A stretch of 8,600 bases of DNA, taken from positions 1-8,600 of the forward strand of contig DASQOL010000214.1 of assembly GCA_035644475.1 (NCBI GenBank). Reading direction: 5' to 3'. The notes below the pieces were generated by a model that saw only the letters and a program-made list of their open reading frames with translations, did not search any database and was not told the DNA's origin. Source of the stretch: FEN-1219 sp035644475 (GTDB lineage: Bacteria; Pseudomonadota; Gammaproteobacteria; Steroidobacterales; Rariloculaceae). Positions 1-7,266 of this stretch are shown here, piece after piece. Position 1 is the stretch's first letter; every line of letters starts with the position of its first letter. The position numbers and the translations under genes are program-made.

Positions 1-1269
<1,269 letters not shown>

Positions 1270-1305
1270 GGGGACCCCAGGGATCGTGAGTGAAACGACG
1301 CCGCG

Positions 1306-1311
1306 ATTATA
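1306..1311 (-). promoter_or_regulatory. Candidate -10 box of an acnA promoter
   Basis: In the 92-bp gap between the mnmA stop and the acnA ATG, the minus strand reads CGCTTATAATCGCGG, a perfect TATAAT in an otherwise very GC-rich stretch. It lies 36 bases upstream of the ATG, which would give a leader of about 30 nt. No good TTGACA-like -35 is seen 16-18 bp upstream, so activity may depend on an activator or on the -10 alone. This suggests acnA is transcribed at least partly independently of the upstream nudJ-mnmA genes. Confidence 0.5.
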
Positions 1312-1361
1312 AGCGGGAAAGCGTGGCGGGCGAGGGTTCGGGCATGGCGCTCGGACCGCGC

Positions 1362-2510
1362 CTAGACCGCCACTCGCAACGCTTCTGCGTGCGTCGCCGT
1401 TGCCGCTACCGCCGCGCGGTTCCAGGTCCGCTCGATCGTCGCCCCACCCAGGCAGACGTCGTCCTCGTAGAACACCACGTACTGACCGGGCGCCGGCGCG
1501 CGCTGCGGGTGATCGAAGCTCACCTCGACCTCGCCGCCGGTGCGCAGCACGACGGTGCACGCCTGGTCAGGCTGCCGGTAGCGGACCTTAGCCGTGCAAC
1601 GTAACGGTGTGCCGCCCGCCGCGGCGTCCGGCGGGACGCCGAGCCAGTGCGCGCCGCTGGCGGCGAGCGTGTCGCGGTGGAGCAGCGGATGGTCGTGTCC
1701 CTGCACGACGACGAGCGCATTGCGCGCCGTGTCCTTCGCCGCGACGTACCACGGCGCCTCGGCGGCGCCCGGCGTGCCGCCCAGACCGATGCCGCCGCGC
1801 TGGCCGAGCGTGTAGTAGGCGAGGCCGTCATGCCGGCCGAGCTCGCGGCCATCCTCGGAGACGATCGCGCCGGGCGACGGCGGCAGGTACGTCGCGAGGA
1901 ACTCGGCAAACGGCCGCTCGCCGATGAAGCAGATACCGGTGCTGTCCTTCTTGTCGGCGACGGGCAGCCCGGCGCGGTGGGCGATGGCGCGGACGTCGAG
2001 CTTCGCGAGCTCGCCGAGCGGGAACACCACGCGCTCGAAGTCGGCGGGGTCGACGGCGTGGAGGAAGTAGCTCTGATCCTTCGACGCGTCGCGGGCCTTG
2101 AGCAGGCGCGGGGTGCCGTCGCCGTCCCGCGCGAGTCGCGCGTAGTGGCCGGTCGCGACGAGGTTCGCGCCGAGGCGCTGCGCGTAGCGGCGCATCGCGC
2201 CGAACTTGATCTCGCGGTTACAGAGCACGTCGGGGTTCGGCGTCCGGCCGGCGCGATGCTCGTCCAAGAACTGGGCGAACACTTGCTCGCGGTACTCGCG
2301 CGCGAAGTTCACGCGGTGCAGCGGGAGTCCGAGCGCGAGGCAGACGGCGCGCGCGTCCTGGAAGTCGCGAGCGGCGTCGCAGTAGCCGTCGTCCTCCCAG
2401 TTCGTCATATGCAGGCACTGCACGTCGTGGCCTGCGTCGCGCAGCAACAGTGCGGCGACGGCGGAGTCCACTCCGCCCGACAGAGCCACGATCACACGCT
2501 TCGCGACCAT
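1362..2510 (-). CDS. mnmA: tRNA-specific 2-thiouridylase MnmA
   Basis: MnmA makes 2-thiouridine at the wobble position (U34) of tRNA-Lys, -Glu and -Gln. It adenylates the base with ATP and transfers sulfur relayed from IscS by the Tus proteins. The 382-residue product has the N-terminal PP-loop ATPase motif SGGVDS (residues 11-16), the tRNA-binding stretch GRTPNPDVLCNREIKFG with the presumed catalytic Cys97, and STGICFIGER with the second catalytic Cys194. Then come TLGQRGGIGLGG and the C-terminal beta-barrel motif VRYRQPDQACTV, ending with VCLGGATIE. Length and motifs match E. coli MnmA throughout. I chose the ATG at 2510-2508, just before AKRVIVALSGGVDS. The frame stays open for 21 more codons upstream, but those codons are an arm of an inverted-repeat element and are not MnmA-like. 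A TAGAAT hexamer lies only 7 bases before the ATG and no clear Shine-Dalgarno is seen. It lies downstream of nudJ, as part of a minus-strand array. Confidence 0.98.
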   Translation of the reverse strand: MVAKRVIVALSGGVDSAVAALLLRDAGHDVQCLHMTNWEDDGYCDAARDFQDARAVCLALGLPLHRVNFAREYREQVFAQFLDEHRAGRTPNPDVLCNREIKFGAMRRYAQRLGANLVATGHYARLARDGDGTPRLLKARDASKDQSYFLHAVDPADFERVVFPLGELAKLDVRAIAHRAGLPVADKKDSTGICFIGERPFAEFLATYLPPSPGAIVSEDGRELGRHDGLAYYTLGQRGGIGLGGTPGAAEAPWYVAAKDTARNALVVVQGHDHPLLHRDTLAASGAHWLGVPPDAAAGGTPLRCTAKVRYRQPDQACTVVLRTGGEVEVSFDHPQRAPAPGQYVVFYEDDVCLGGATIERTWNRAAVAATATHAEALRVAV

Positions 2511-2530
2511 GCGCCTAATTCTAGCGTGGC

Positions 2531-2622
2531 GAAAAACAGGGACATGTTTGATTTTTCCGCACGTGCAGCGCAACGGGCGTCAGCAGGGGCGCCGCCGAAA
2601 ATCGAACATGTCCCTATTTTCA
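2531..2622. repeat. REP/REPIN-like inverted repeat between nudJ and mnmA
   Basis: Two 26-bp arms, 2531-2556 and 2597-2622, are inverted copies of each other matching at 21 of 26 positions. The inner 23 bp (2533-2555 and 2598-2620) match at 21 of 23. The shared core reads GGGACATGTT followed by a GATTTT run. The 40-bp GC-rich spacer holds the palindromes GCACGTGC (2559-2566) and GGCGCC (2588-2593). AT-rich arms around GGGACATGTTCGATTTT are, from memory, a common form of dispersed REP-type element in proteobacteria mobilised by REP-associated (RAYT, Y1-family) transposases; no such transposase is in this window. On the minus-strand transcript the arms would fold into a long hairpin ending in a U-run, so it could attenuate or terminate nudJ to mnmA read-through, or stabilise the nudJ message. 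Confidence 0.75.
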
Positions 2623-3099
2623 GGCGCGGGCGGCGGCCTGGGCTGTGACGGCGCGCGTGATGTGCGCGACGACGTCGAGGGGATAGCGGACGCCGGCGAC
2701 GTAGTCGTCGAGGCAGCGCAGCACCATGGGGCTGCGGAGCTGGCGCGAGCGGCGCTTGAGCTCGGCCGCAGTGAGCCAGTGGAAGCCGATGATGCCGTCG
2801 TCGAGGGGCGACGGCTTGGCCGGCGCGTCGGCCGGGCCGCAGAAGGCGACGCGTAGGAACGTGGTGCCTGCCTCCGGGCTGTGCCACTGATAGATGCCGA
2901 CGACGTGGCTCGGCTCGAAGGTGTGGCCGGTTTCCTCGCGGGTCTCGCGGATCGCGGCTTCGATCAGGGATTCGTTCGGCTCGAGATGGCCGGCGGGCTG
3001 GTTGAAGACCGCGCGGCCGCTCACGAGCTCCTCCACCAGGAGGAACCGGCCGTCGCGCTCGATGACCGCGGCCACGGTCACGTCGATCCCTTGCGCCAT
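2620..3099 (-). CDS. nudJ: Nudix phosphatase NudJ
   Basis: NudJ-type Nudix enzymes remove phosphate from nucleoside di- and triphosphates; in E. coli the enzyme also acts on thiamine pyrophosphate and HMP-PP. The 159-residue product has a perfect Nudix box: G37, E43, R51, E52, E55, E56 and G58, spaced as G-x5-E-x7-RE-x2-EE-x-G. Around it are the NudJ-specific stretches VFNQPAGHLEPNESL, GIYQWHSPEAGTTFLRVAF, LRSPMVLRCLDDY and GVRYPL, which align along the whole of E. coli NudJ (about 153 aa). I chose the ATG at 3099-3097, because MAQGIDVTVAAVI matches the family start and a GGTGAT Shine-Dalgarno lies 7-12 bases upstream. An in-frame TTG at 3120 would add seven unconserved residues. The stop codon TGA (2622-2620) lies inside the end of the inverted-repeat element. 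In E. coli nudJ also directly precedes mnmA. Confidence 0.95.
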   Translation of the reverse strand: MAQGIDVTVAAVIERDGRFLLVEELVSGRAVFNQPAGHLEPNESLIEAAIRETREETGHTFEPSHVVGIYQWHSPEAGTTFLRVAFCGPADAPAKPSPLDDGIIGFHWLTAAELKRRSRQLRSPMVLRCLDDYVAGVRYPLDVVAHITRAVTAQAAARA

Positions 3100-3125
3100 T
3101 AGCCAATCACCATGGGCCAATCACC
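3098..3125 (-). promoter_or_regulatory. Tandemly duplicated ribosome-binding site and start codon of nudJ
   Basis: The minus strand carries two adjacent 14-bp copies, GGTGATTGGCCCAT (3125-3112) and GGTGATTGGCTAAT (3111-3098), identical at 12 of 14 positions. Each is followed by G, so each forms a GGTGAT Shine-Dalgarno (complementary to the AUCACC of the 16S rRNA 3' end) followed 6 bases later by ATG or 7 bases later by ATG respectively. The downstream ATG opens nudJ. The upstream ATG at 3113 opens a four-codon reading frame (MVIG) whose TAA overlaps the nudJ ATG as TAATG. This arrangement decides the nudJ start and could give translational coupling. Confidence 0.6.
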
Positions 3126-3149
3126 GTCGGGTAGCAGGCCTGATGGAGA

Positions 3150-3659
3150 TTATAGTTGAAGCTGCCGGAGCTCGGGCTCGATCTCGCAGGCGTTCCAGAG
3201 CGTTTCGAAGCTATTGAGGTAGAGGCGCGCGACCGCGGGTTCATAAGTGTCGGACATACCCTGCCAGCTTTCGGCGCGCGCACGATAGACGAGCGCTTGC
3301 TCGTCGGCAATCATGAAAGCTTCCGAATGTGTACGGTATTCGGGCTTGACATTCCGGAACTCGATGTAGGTGTTGAGCCGCCGCGCCATCGTGACGAACC
3401 GGCTGCTCGTGAGGATTGCCCGCGCCGGGTCGAGGATCAGCACGCGCACGCGGGCGAAGCTCCGGGCGAGGATGAACCGCTTGAGCGTGTTCAGGAAATC
3501 GTCGTGGTCGTAGATCTCGGGCTCGAGGTCGTGCGTGAGAATCGACAGGCCCCGGGTCGCGAGGCTCGTGGTCTCGACGACGGCGGCGCGCACGTCCTCG
3601 ACGCTCGCCAGTACTTGGCGCACGCCTTTGGTCTTTATCTGTTCGCTCGTCCCTGCCAT
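3150..3659 (-). CDS. DUF7931-like protein, possible degenerate PLD-fold protein
   Basis: This is a 169-residue soluble protein with no signal peptide or membrane segment. It resembles, from memory, proteobacterial proteins of the DUF7931 type (some fused to GNAT acetyltransferases); function is unknown. Visible blocks are TRGLSILTHDLEPEIYD (35-51), a basic stretch LKRFILARSFARVRVLILDP (59-78), a helix ending in MARRLNTYIEFR (91-102) and HSEAFMIADEQALVYR (111-126), with a conserved-looking tail RLYLNSFETLWN. The 111-126 block aligns by eye with the HKD motif of phospholipase-D proteins (H-x-K-x4-D, then DE-x-ALV). The His is kept, but Lys is replaced by Glu113 and the motif Asp by Ala118. If real, this is a catalytically dead single PLD domain. 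It lies 50 bp upstream of nudJ and 111 bp downstream of purB, same strand. The ATG at 3659 has only a distant AAGAG for a Shine-Dalgarno. Confidence 0.8.
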   Translation of the reverse strand: MAGTSEQIKTKGVRQVLASVEDVRAAVVETTSLATRGLSILTHDLEPEIYDHDDFLNTLKRFILARSFARVRVLILDPARAILTSSRFVTMARRLNTYIEFRNVKPEYRTHSEAFMIADEQALVYRARAESWQGMSDTYEPAVARLYLNSFETLWNACEIEPELRQLQL

Positions 3660-3770
3660 CGCGGTTTTCCGCTCTTATCGCCGGACGAGTTTACTTAACG
3701 AACGAGCGGCCGCTGTGCCGCAGGTCACGTTTTCTTGTGCGATCAGTTAGATATCGAGGTTTAGACCCAG
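3660..3770. other. 111-bp intergenic gap between purB and the DUF7931-like gene
   Basis: This non-coding stretch is more AT-rich than its surroundings. On the minus strand it contains GATATCTAACTGATCG near purB and GTTCGTTAAGTAAACTCG nearer the next gene, so a promoter for the DUF7931-nudJ-mnmA genes is plausible, but no convincing -35/-10 pair can be assigned. A short palindrome GCGGTTTTCCGC (3661-3672) abuts the start codon of the downstream gene. No clear intrinsic terminator after purB is seen. Confidence 0.4.
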
Positions 3771-5141
3771 TCAGACGTCGCGTGCGAGCCGCTCCGCGAG
3801 GCCGACGTAGGACTTGGGCTCGAGGGCGAGCAGCCGGTCGCGCTCGCCCTTGGGGATGTCGAGGCCCGCGATGAATTCCCGCAGCACGTCGCGGCCGATC
3901 TGCCGGCCGCGGGTGAGGTCCTTCAGGCGCTCGTAGGCGTCGCCGAGCCCGTGGCGGCGCATCACGGTTTGGATCGCCTCCGCGAGCACTTCCCAGCGGC
4001 CGTCGAGGTCGGCGGCGATCAGGTCGAGGTCGGCGTCGAGCTTGCTCAAGCCCCGCTGCGCGGCGTCGATCGCAATGAGCGAGTGGCCCAATGCTACGGC
4101 AGCGTTACGGAGCACGGTGGAGTCGGTGAGGTCGCGCTGCCAGCGCGAGATCGGCAGCTTGCCCGCGAGAAAGCCCAGCATCTCGTTCGCGACGCCGAAG
4201 TTGCCCTCCGCGTTCTCGAAGTCGATGGGATTTACCTTGTGCGGCATCGTGGACGAGCCGACCTCGCCCGCGACCGGGCGCGACCGGAAGTAGCCGAGAC
4301 TGATGTAGCCCCACGCGTCGCGGCAGAGGTCGATCGCAACCGTGTTGAAACGGGCGAGCGCCTGGCAATACTCGGCGATCCAATCGTGCGGCTCGATCTG
4401 CGTGGTGTAGCGCGCCGGCGTTACGTCGAGCGACTTCAAGAATCGGTCGGTGACCGCCACCCAGTCGACGTCGGGGTACGCAATCGCGTGCGCGTTGAAG
4501 TTGCCGACGGCGCCGTTGAACTTGCCGCAGATCGGCACCGCGACGAACGACTCGGTCTGCCGCTCGAGGCGCGCGACGAAGTTCGCGATCTCCTTGCCGA
4601 GCGTGGTCGGAGTGGCGGGCTGGCCGTGCGTGCGCGCGAGCATCGGCACGCCGGCGTAGCGGTGCGCGAGCGTGCGCAGCTCCACGGCGAGCGTCTTCAT
4701 CGCGGGGGCGAGCACGCGCTGGCGCGCGTCGCGCAGCATGAGCGCGTAGGACAGATTGTTGATGTCCTCCGACGTGCTCGCGAAGTGCAGGAACGCAACC
4801 AGGTTGCCCGACGCGCCCGTCACGCCTTCGAGCTTCTCGCGGAGGTAGTACTCCACGGCCTTGACGTCGTGATTGGTCACGGCCTCGAACGCTTTTACAT
4901 GCTTCGCGTCGTCGACGCTGAACTCGTCGACGATGTGGTTGAGCACGTCCTTTACCGGCGAGTCGAGCGGTGCGAGGTCGCGAATGCTCGGCTCGTCGGC
5001 GAGATGCTGGAGCCAGCGCACTTCTATGAGCACGCGGTAGCGGATCAGCGCGTATTCGGAGAGGTACTGCCGGAGCGGCGCCGCTTTGCGGGCGTAGCGG
5101 CCGTCGAGCGGCGAGAGTGCGGTGAGCGTCGTCGGATCCAA
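3771..5141 (-). CDS. purB: Adenylosuccinate lyase PurB (TTG start)
   Basis: PurB cleaves SAICAR to AICAR plus fumarate, and adenylosuccinate to AMP plus fumarate, in purine synthesis; it is a cytoplasmic homotetramer. The protein carries LTALSPLDGRYARK at the N terminus, TNHDVKAVEYYLREKL, the STSEDINNLSYALML block, ARTHGQPATPTTLGKEIANF with the catalytic His, and the fumarase/aspartase superfamily signature GSSTMPHKVNPIDFENAEGN at about residue 295. There is no ATG near the N terminus. The TTG at 5141-5139 aligns exactly with the initiator Met of E. coli PurB and gives 456 residues, the E. coli length. A longer TTG-started form from 5204 would overlap the fumC leader and add 21 unconserved residues. 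No strong Shine-Dalgarno precedes the TTG. The gene diverges from fumC. Confidence 0.96.
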   Translation of the reverse strand: MDPTTLTALSPLDGRYARKAAPLRQYLSEYALIRYRVLIEVRWLQHLADEPSIRDLAPLDSPVKDVLNHIVDEFSVDDAKHVKAFEAVTNHDVKAVEYYLREKLEGVTGASGNLVAFLHFASTSEDINNLSYALMLRDARQRVLAPAMKTLAVELRTLAHRYAGVPMLARTHGQPATPTTLGKEIANFVARLERQTESFVAVPICGKFNGAVGNFNAHAIAYPDVDWVAVTDRFLKSLDVTPARYTTQIEPHDWIAEYCQALARFNTVAIDLCRDAWGYISLGYFRSRPVAGEVGSSTMPHKVNPIDFENAEGNFGVANEMLGFLAGKLPISRWQRDLTDSTVLRNAAVALGHSLIAIDAAQRGLSKLDADLDLIAADLDGRWEVLAEAIQTVMRRHGLGDAYERLKDLTRGRQIGRDVLREFIAGLDIPKGERDRLLALEPKSYVGLAERLARDV

Positions 5142-5206
5142 CCGCGCTTGGCCTATACAACCGATTTCGGAGTGCGCATCATACTTGAATCTTCCTAGGA
5201 GCAAGC
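5142..5206. promoter_or_regulatory. Divergent purB/fumC promoter region
   Basis: The 65 bp between the purB TTG and the fumC ATG must hold control signals for both genes unless promoters lie inside the coding regions. On the minus strand TATGAT (5183-5178) is a fair -10 for purB, about 37 bp before the start, with only a weak TTGCTC upstream. On the plus strand TATACA (5154-5159) is a weak -10 for fumC. The palindrome CCGATTTCGG (5161-5170) lies between them and could be an operator. The fumC Shine-Dalgarno AGGAG (5197-5201) sits 5 bases before its ATG. Element assignments are tentative; the divergent arrangement itself is certain. Confidence 0.5.
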
Positions 5207-6613
5207 ATGACGACCGACTTTCGCGTCGAACGCGACAGCATGGGCGAGCTCGAGGTGCCCGCGGCGGCGCTCTGGGGCGCGCAGACGCAGCGCGCGGTGC
5301 AGAACTTCCCGATCAGCGGCATCCCGATGCCGCCCGCGTTCGTGCGCGCGCTCGGCCTCATCAAGTGGGCCGCCGCCGACGCGAACAGGAGCCTGAAGCT
5401 CCTCCCCGCGCCGATTGCCAAGGCGATCCAGGCGGCGGCGCTCGAGGTCGCCGACGGCAAGCACTTCGGTGAGTTCCCGATCGACGTGTTCCAGACGGGC
5501 TCCGGCACGAGCTCGAACATGAACGCGAACGAGGTCATCGCCAAGCTCGCGACGAAAGGGCTGGGCAAGCCCGTGCACGCCAACGACCACGTGAACATGA
5601 GCCAGAGCAGCAACGACGTGATCCCGTCGGCGATCCATGTGAGCGCGGCGCTCGAGATCACGAGCAAGCTGCTGCCGGCCCTCGAGCACTTGCACAAGGT
5701 CATCGACAAGAAGGCGAAGAAGGTCGCGGGCGTCGTGAAGACCGGGCGCACGCATTTGATGGATGCGATGCCGGTGCGGCTCGACCAGGAGCTGTCGGGC
5801 TGGTCGGCGCAGATCTTGAGCAACATCTTCAGACTCAAGGGCGCGCTGCCGCGGCTCACGGGGCTCGCGCAGGGCGGCACGGCCGTGGGCACCGGCATCA
5901 ACGCGCATCCCGAGTTCGCGGCGAGGTTCAACGCGGCACTCGCGAAGCGCACCGGCGTGGGTTTCCATTCGCTCGACAACTTCTTCGAGGCGATGAGCTC
6001 GCAGGACACGGCGGTGGAGGTCTCGGGCCAGCTCAAGACCACGGCCGTGAGCCTCATGAAGATCGCGAACGACCTCCGTTGGATGAACAGCGGACCACTC
6101 GCGGGCTTGGGCGAGATCGCGCTGCCCGCGCTCCAGCCCGGCAGCAGCATCATGCCGGGAAAGGTGAACCCGGTGATCCCGGAGGCAGTGGCGATGGTCG
6201 CGGCTCAGGTCATCGGCAACGACACCGCGATCACGATCGCCGGGCAGTCGGGCAACTTCCAGTTGAACGTGATGCTGCCGCTGGTCGCGCTGAATCTGCT
6301 GCAGAGCATCGGGCTCCTCGCCAACGCGGCGCGCGTGCTCGCCGATTCCGCGATCGCGGGCTTCACGGTGAACCAAGCGCGGCTCGACGACGCGCTCGAC
6401 CGCAACCCGATCCTCGTCACGGCGCTCAATCCCGTGATCGGCTACGAGAAGGGCGCCGCCGTCGCGAAGCAGGCTTATAAGGAGGGCCGGCCGATCCGCG
6501 AGGTCGCCGAGCAAGAGACGGATCTCTCCGCAGCCGAGCTGAAGAAGCTGCTCGATCCGCTCGAGCTCACGAAAGGCGGCATCAAGGGCGGCGGAGCCGG
6601 CGGAGGCGGCTGA
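5207..6613 (+). CDS. fumC: Class II fumarate hydratase FumC
   Basis: FumC hydrates fumarate to L-malate in the TCA cycle. It is an iron-independent, oxidant-stable homotetramer, in contrast to the Fe-S class I fumarases. The 468-residue product (E. coli FumC is about 467) begins FRVERDSMGELEVPAAALWGAQTQRA and has FQTGSGTSSNMNANEVIA, HVNMSQSSNDVIPSAIHV and KTGRTHLMDAMPV with the catalytic His. GLAQGGTAVGTGIN follows, then the superfamily signature GSSIMPGKVNPVIPEA (Gly312-Ser313-Ser314 onward) that distinguishes fumarase from aspartase-like relatives. The ATG at 5207 follows a good AGGAG Shine-Dalgarno. The last 12 residues, GGIKGGGAGGGG, form a glycine-only low-complexity tail that I do not expect in FumC. 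It also encodes the likely ribosome-binding site of the next gene, whose start lies 5 bp past the stop. It heads an operon with nudL and mazG. Confidence 0.98.
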   Translation: MTTDFRVERDSMGELEVPAAALWGAQTQRAVQNFPISGIPMPPAFVRALGLIKWAAADANRSLKLLPAPIAKAIQAAALEVADGKHFGEFPIDVFQTGSGTSSNMNANEVIAKLATKGLGKPVHANDHVNMSQSSNDVIPSAIHVSAALEITSKLLPALEHLHKVIDKKAKKVAGVVKTGRTHLMDAMPVRLDQELSGWSAQILSNIFRLKGALPRLTGLAQGGTAVGTGINAHPEFAARFNAALAKRTGVGFHSLDNFFEAMSSQDTAVEVSGQLKTTAVSLMKIANDLRWMNSGPLAGLGEIALPALQPGSSIMPGKVNPVIPEAVAMVAAQVIGNDTAITIAGQSGNFQLNVMLPLVALNLLQSIGLLANAARVLADSAIAGFTVNQARLDDALDRNPILVTALNPVIGYEKGAAVAKQAYKEGRPIREVAEQETDLSAAELKKLLDPLELTKGGIKGGGAGGGG

Positions 6614-6618
6614 CGGCC

Positions 6619-7266
6619 GTGGCCGCGGTACGCGCGCCGTCGCTCGCGGCCATCCGCCGCGCACTCGCGGCGCCGCGGCGCGCCGTGGATCCGCGCGAGC
6701 GGTTCGTCGCGAACGTGGAGGGCGGCGGCGAGCTGTCGCCGGAGCTCCGCGCGCTGCTGGAGCGGCCCACCCGGCCGGCGTCGGTGCTGCTGCCGCTGCT
6801 CGAGCGGCCCGGGGGGCTCACGGTGCTGTTCACCGAGCGCGCCGCCCATCTCAAGGATCACGCGGGGCAGATCAGCTTTCCCGGCGGGCGCATCGCGCAC
6901 ACGGGCGAGACCGCCGTCGCCGCGGCGTTGCGCGAGGCACGCGAGGAGATCGGCCTCGCGCCGGGCGACGTGGAAGTTTTCGGTGTGCTCGACGACCTGC
7001 TCACAGGCACCGGGTTTCTCGTCAAGCCCGTGGTCGGCTACGTGGCCGGCGGCGCATTCGTGGCTCGGCCCGACCCGACCGAGGTCGCGAGCGTGTTCGA
7101 GGTGCCGCTCGATTTTTTCTGCGAGCCGGCGACGGTCACGGCGATCTACCGCGACCGGCTCGGCACGCGCTTCCGCACCTACGAGATCCAGCACGGTGGC
7201 TACCGCATCTGGGGCGCCACCGCTGCGATTCTCGTGAATTTTATCGATCTTCTATCTCATGAATAA
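6619..7266 (+). CDS. nudL: CoA pyrophosphatase-type Nudix hydrolase (NudL family)
   Basis: Members of this family hydrolyse coenzyme A and its derivatives to 3',5'-ADP and phosphopantetheine, and may act on other nucleotide pyrophosphates. In the 215-residue product, residues 67-90 carry the family-specific LTVLFTERAAHLKDHAGQ and ISFPGGR. The Nudix helix runs from E97 through R105, E106, E109 and E110 to G112 (ALREAREEIGL), with the one-residue longer loop usual for CoA-type Nudix proteins. The N-terminal 50 residues are Ala/Arg-rich and less conserved, and the protein is somewhat longer than E. coli NudL (about 192). The start is GTG at 6619, 5 bp after the fumC stop, with GGAGG (6602-6606) 12 bases upstream inside fumC; no closer ATG exists in frame. 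The 3' end overlaps mazG by 8 bp, so the two are probably translationally coupled. The family is secure, the exact substrate is inferred. Confidence 0.92.
   Translation: MAAVRAPSLAAIRRALAAPRRAVDPRERFVANVEGGGELSPELRALLERPTRPASVLLPLLERPGGLTVLFTERAAHLKDHAGQISFPGGRIAHTGETAVAAALREAREEIGLAPGDVEVFGVLDDLLTGTGFLVKPVVGYVAGGAFVARPDPTEVASVFEVPLDFFCEPATVTAIYRDRLGTRFRTYEIQHGGYRIWGATAAILVNFIDLLSHE

Noticed and set aside
3661..3672. Palindrome GCGGTTTTCCGC next to the DUF7931-like start codon
   Set aside because: Only a 4-bp stem; likely chance, so not reported as an operator.
3951..5198. Plus-strand 415-residue open frame opposite purB
   Set aside because: Antisense shadow of purB, with biased Arg/Glu/Val composition and no recognisable motif.
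5195..6664. Minus-strand 489-residue open frame opposite fumC, longer than fumC itself
   Set aside because: Length alone misleads in GC-rich DNA; FumC has complete family motifs and a good Shine-Dalgarno, while this frame is Arg/His/Leu-rich without motifs.
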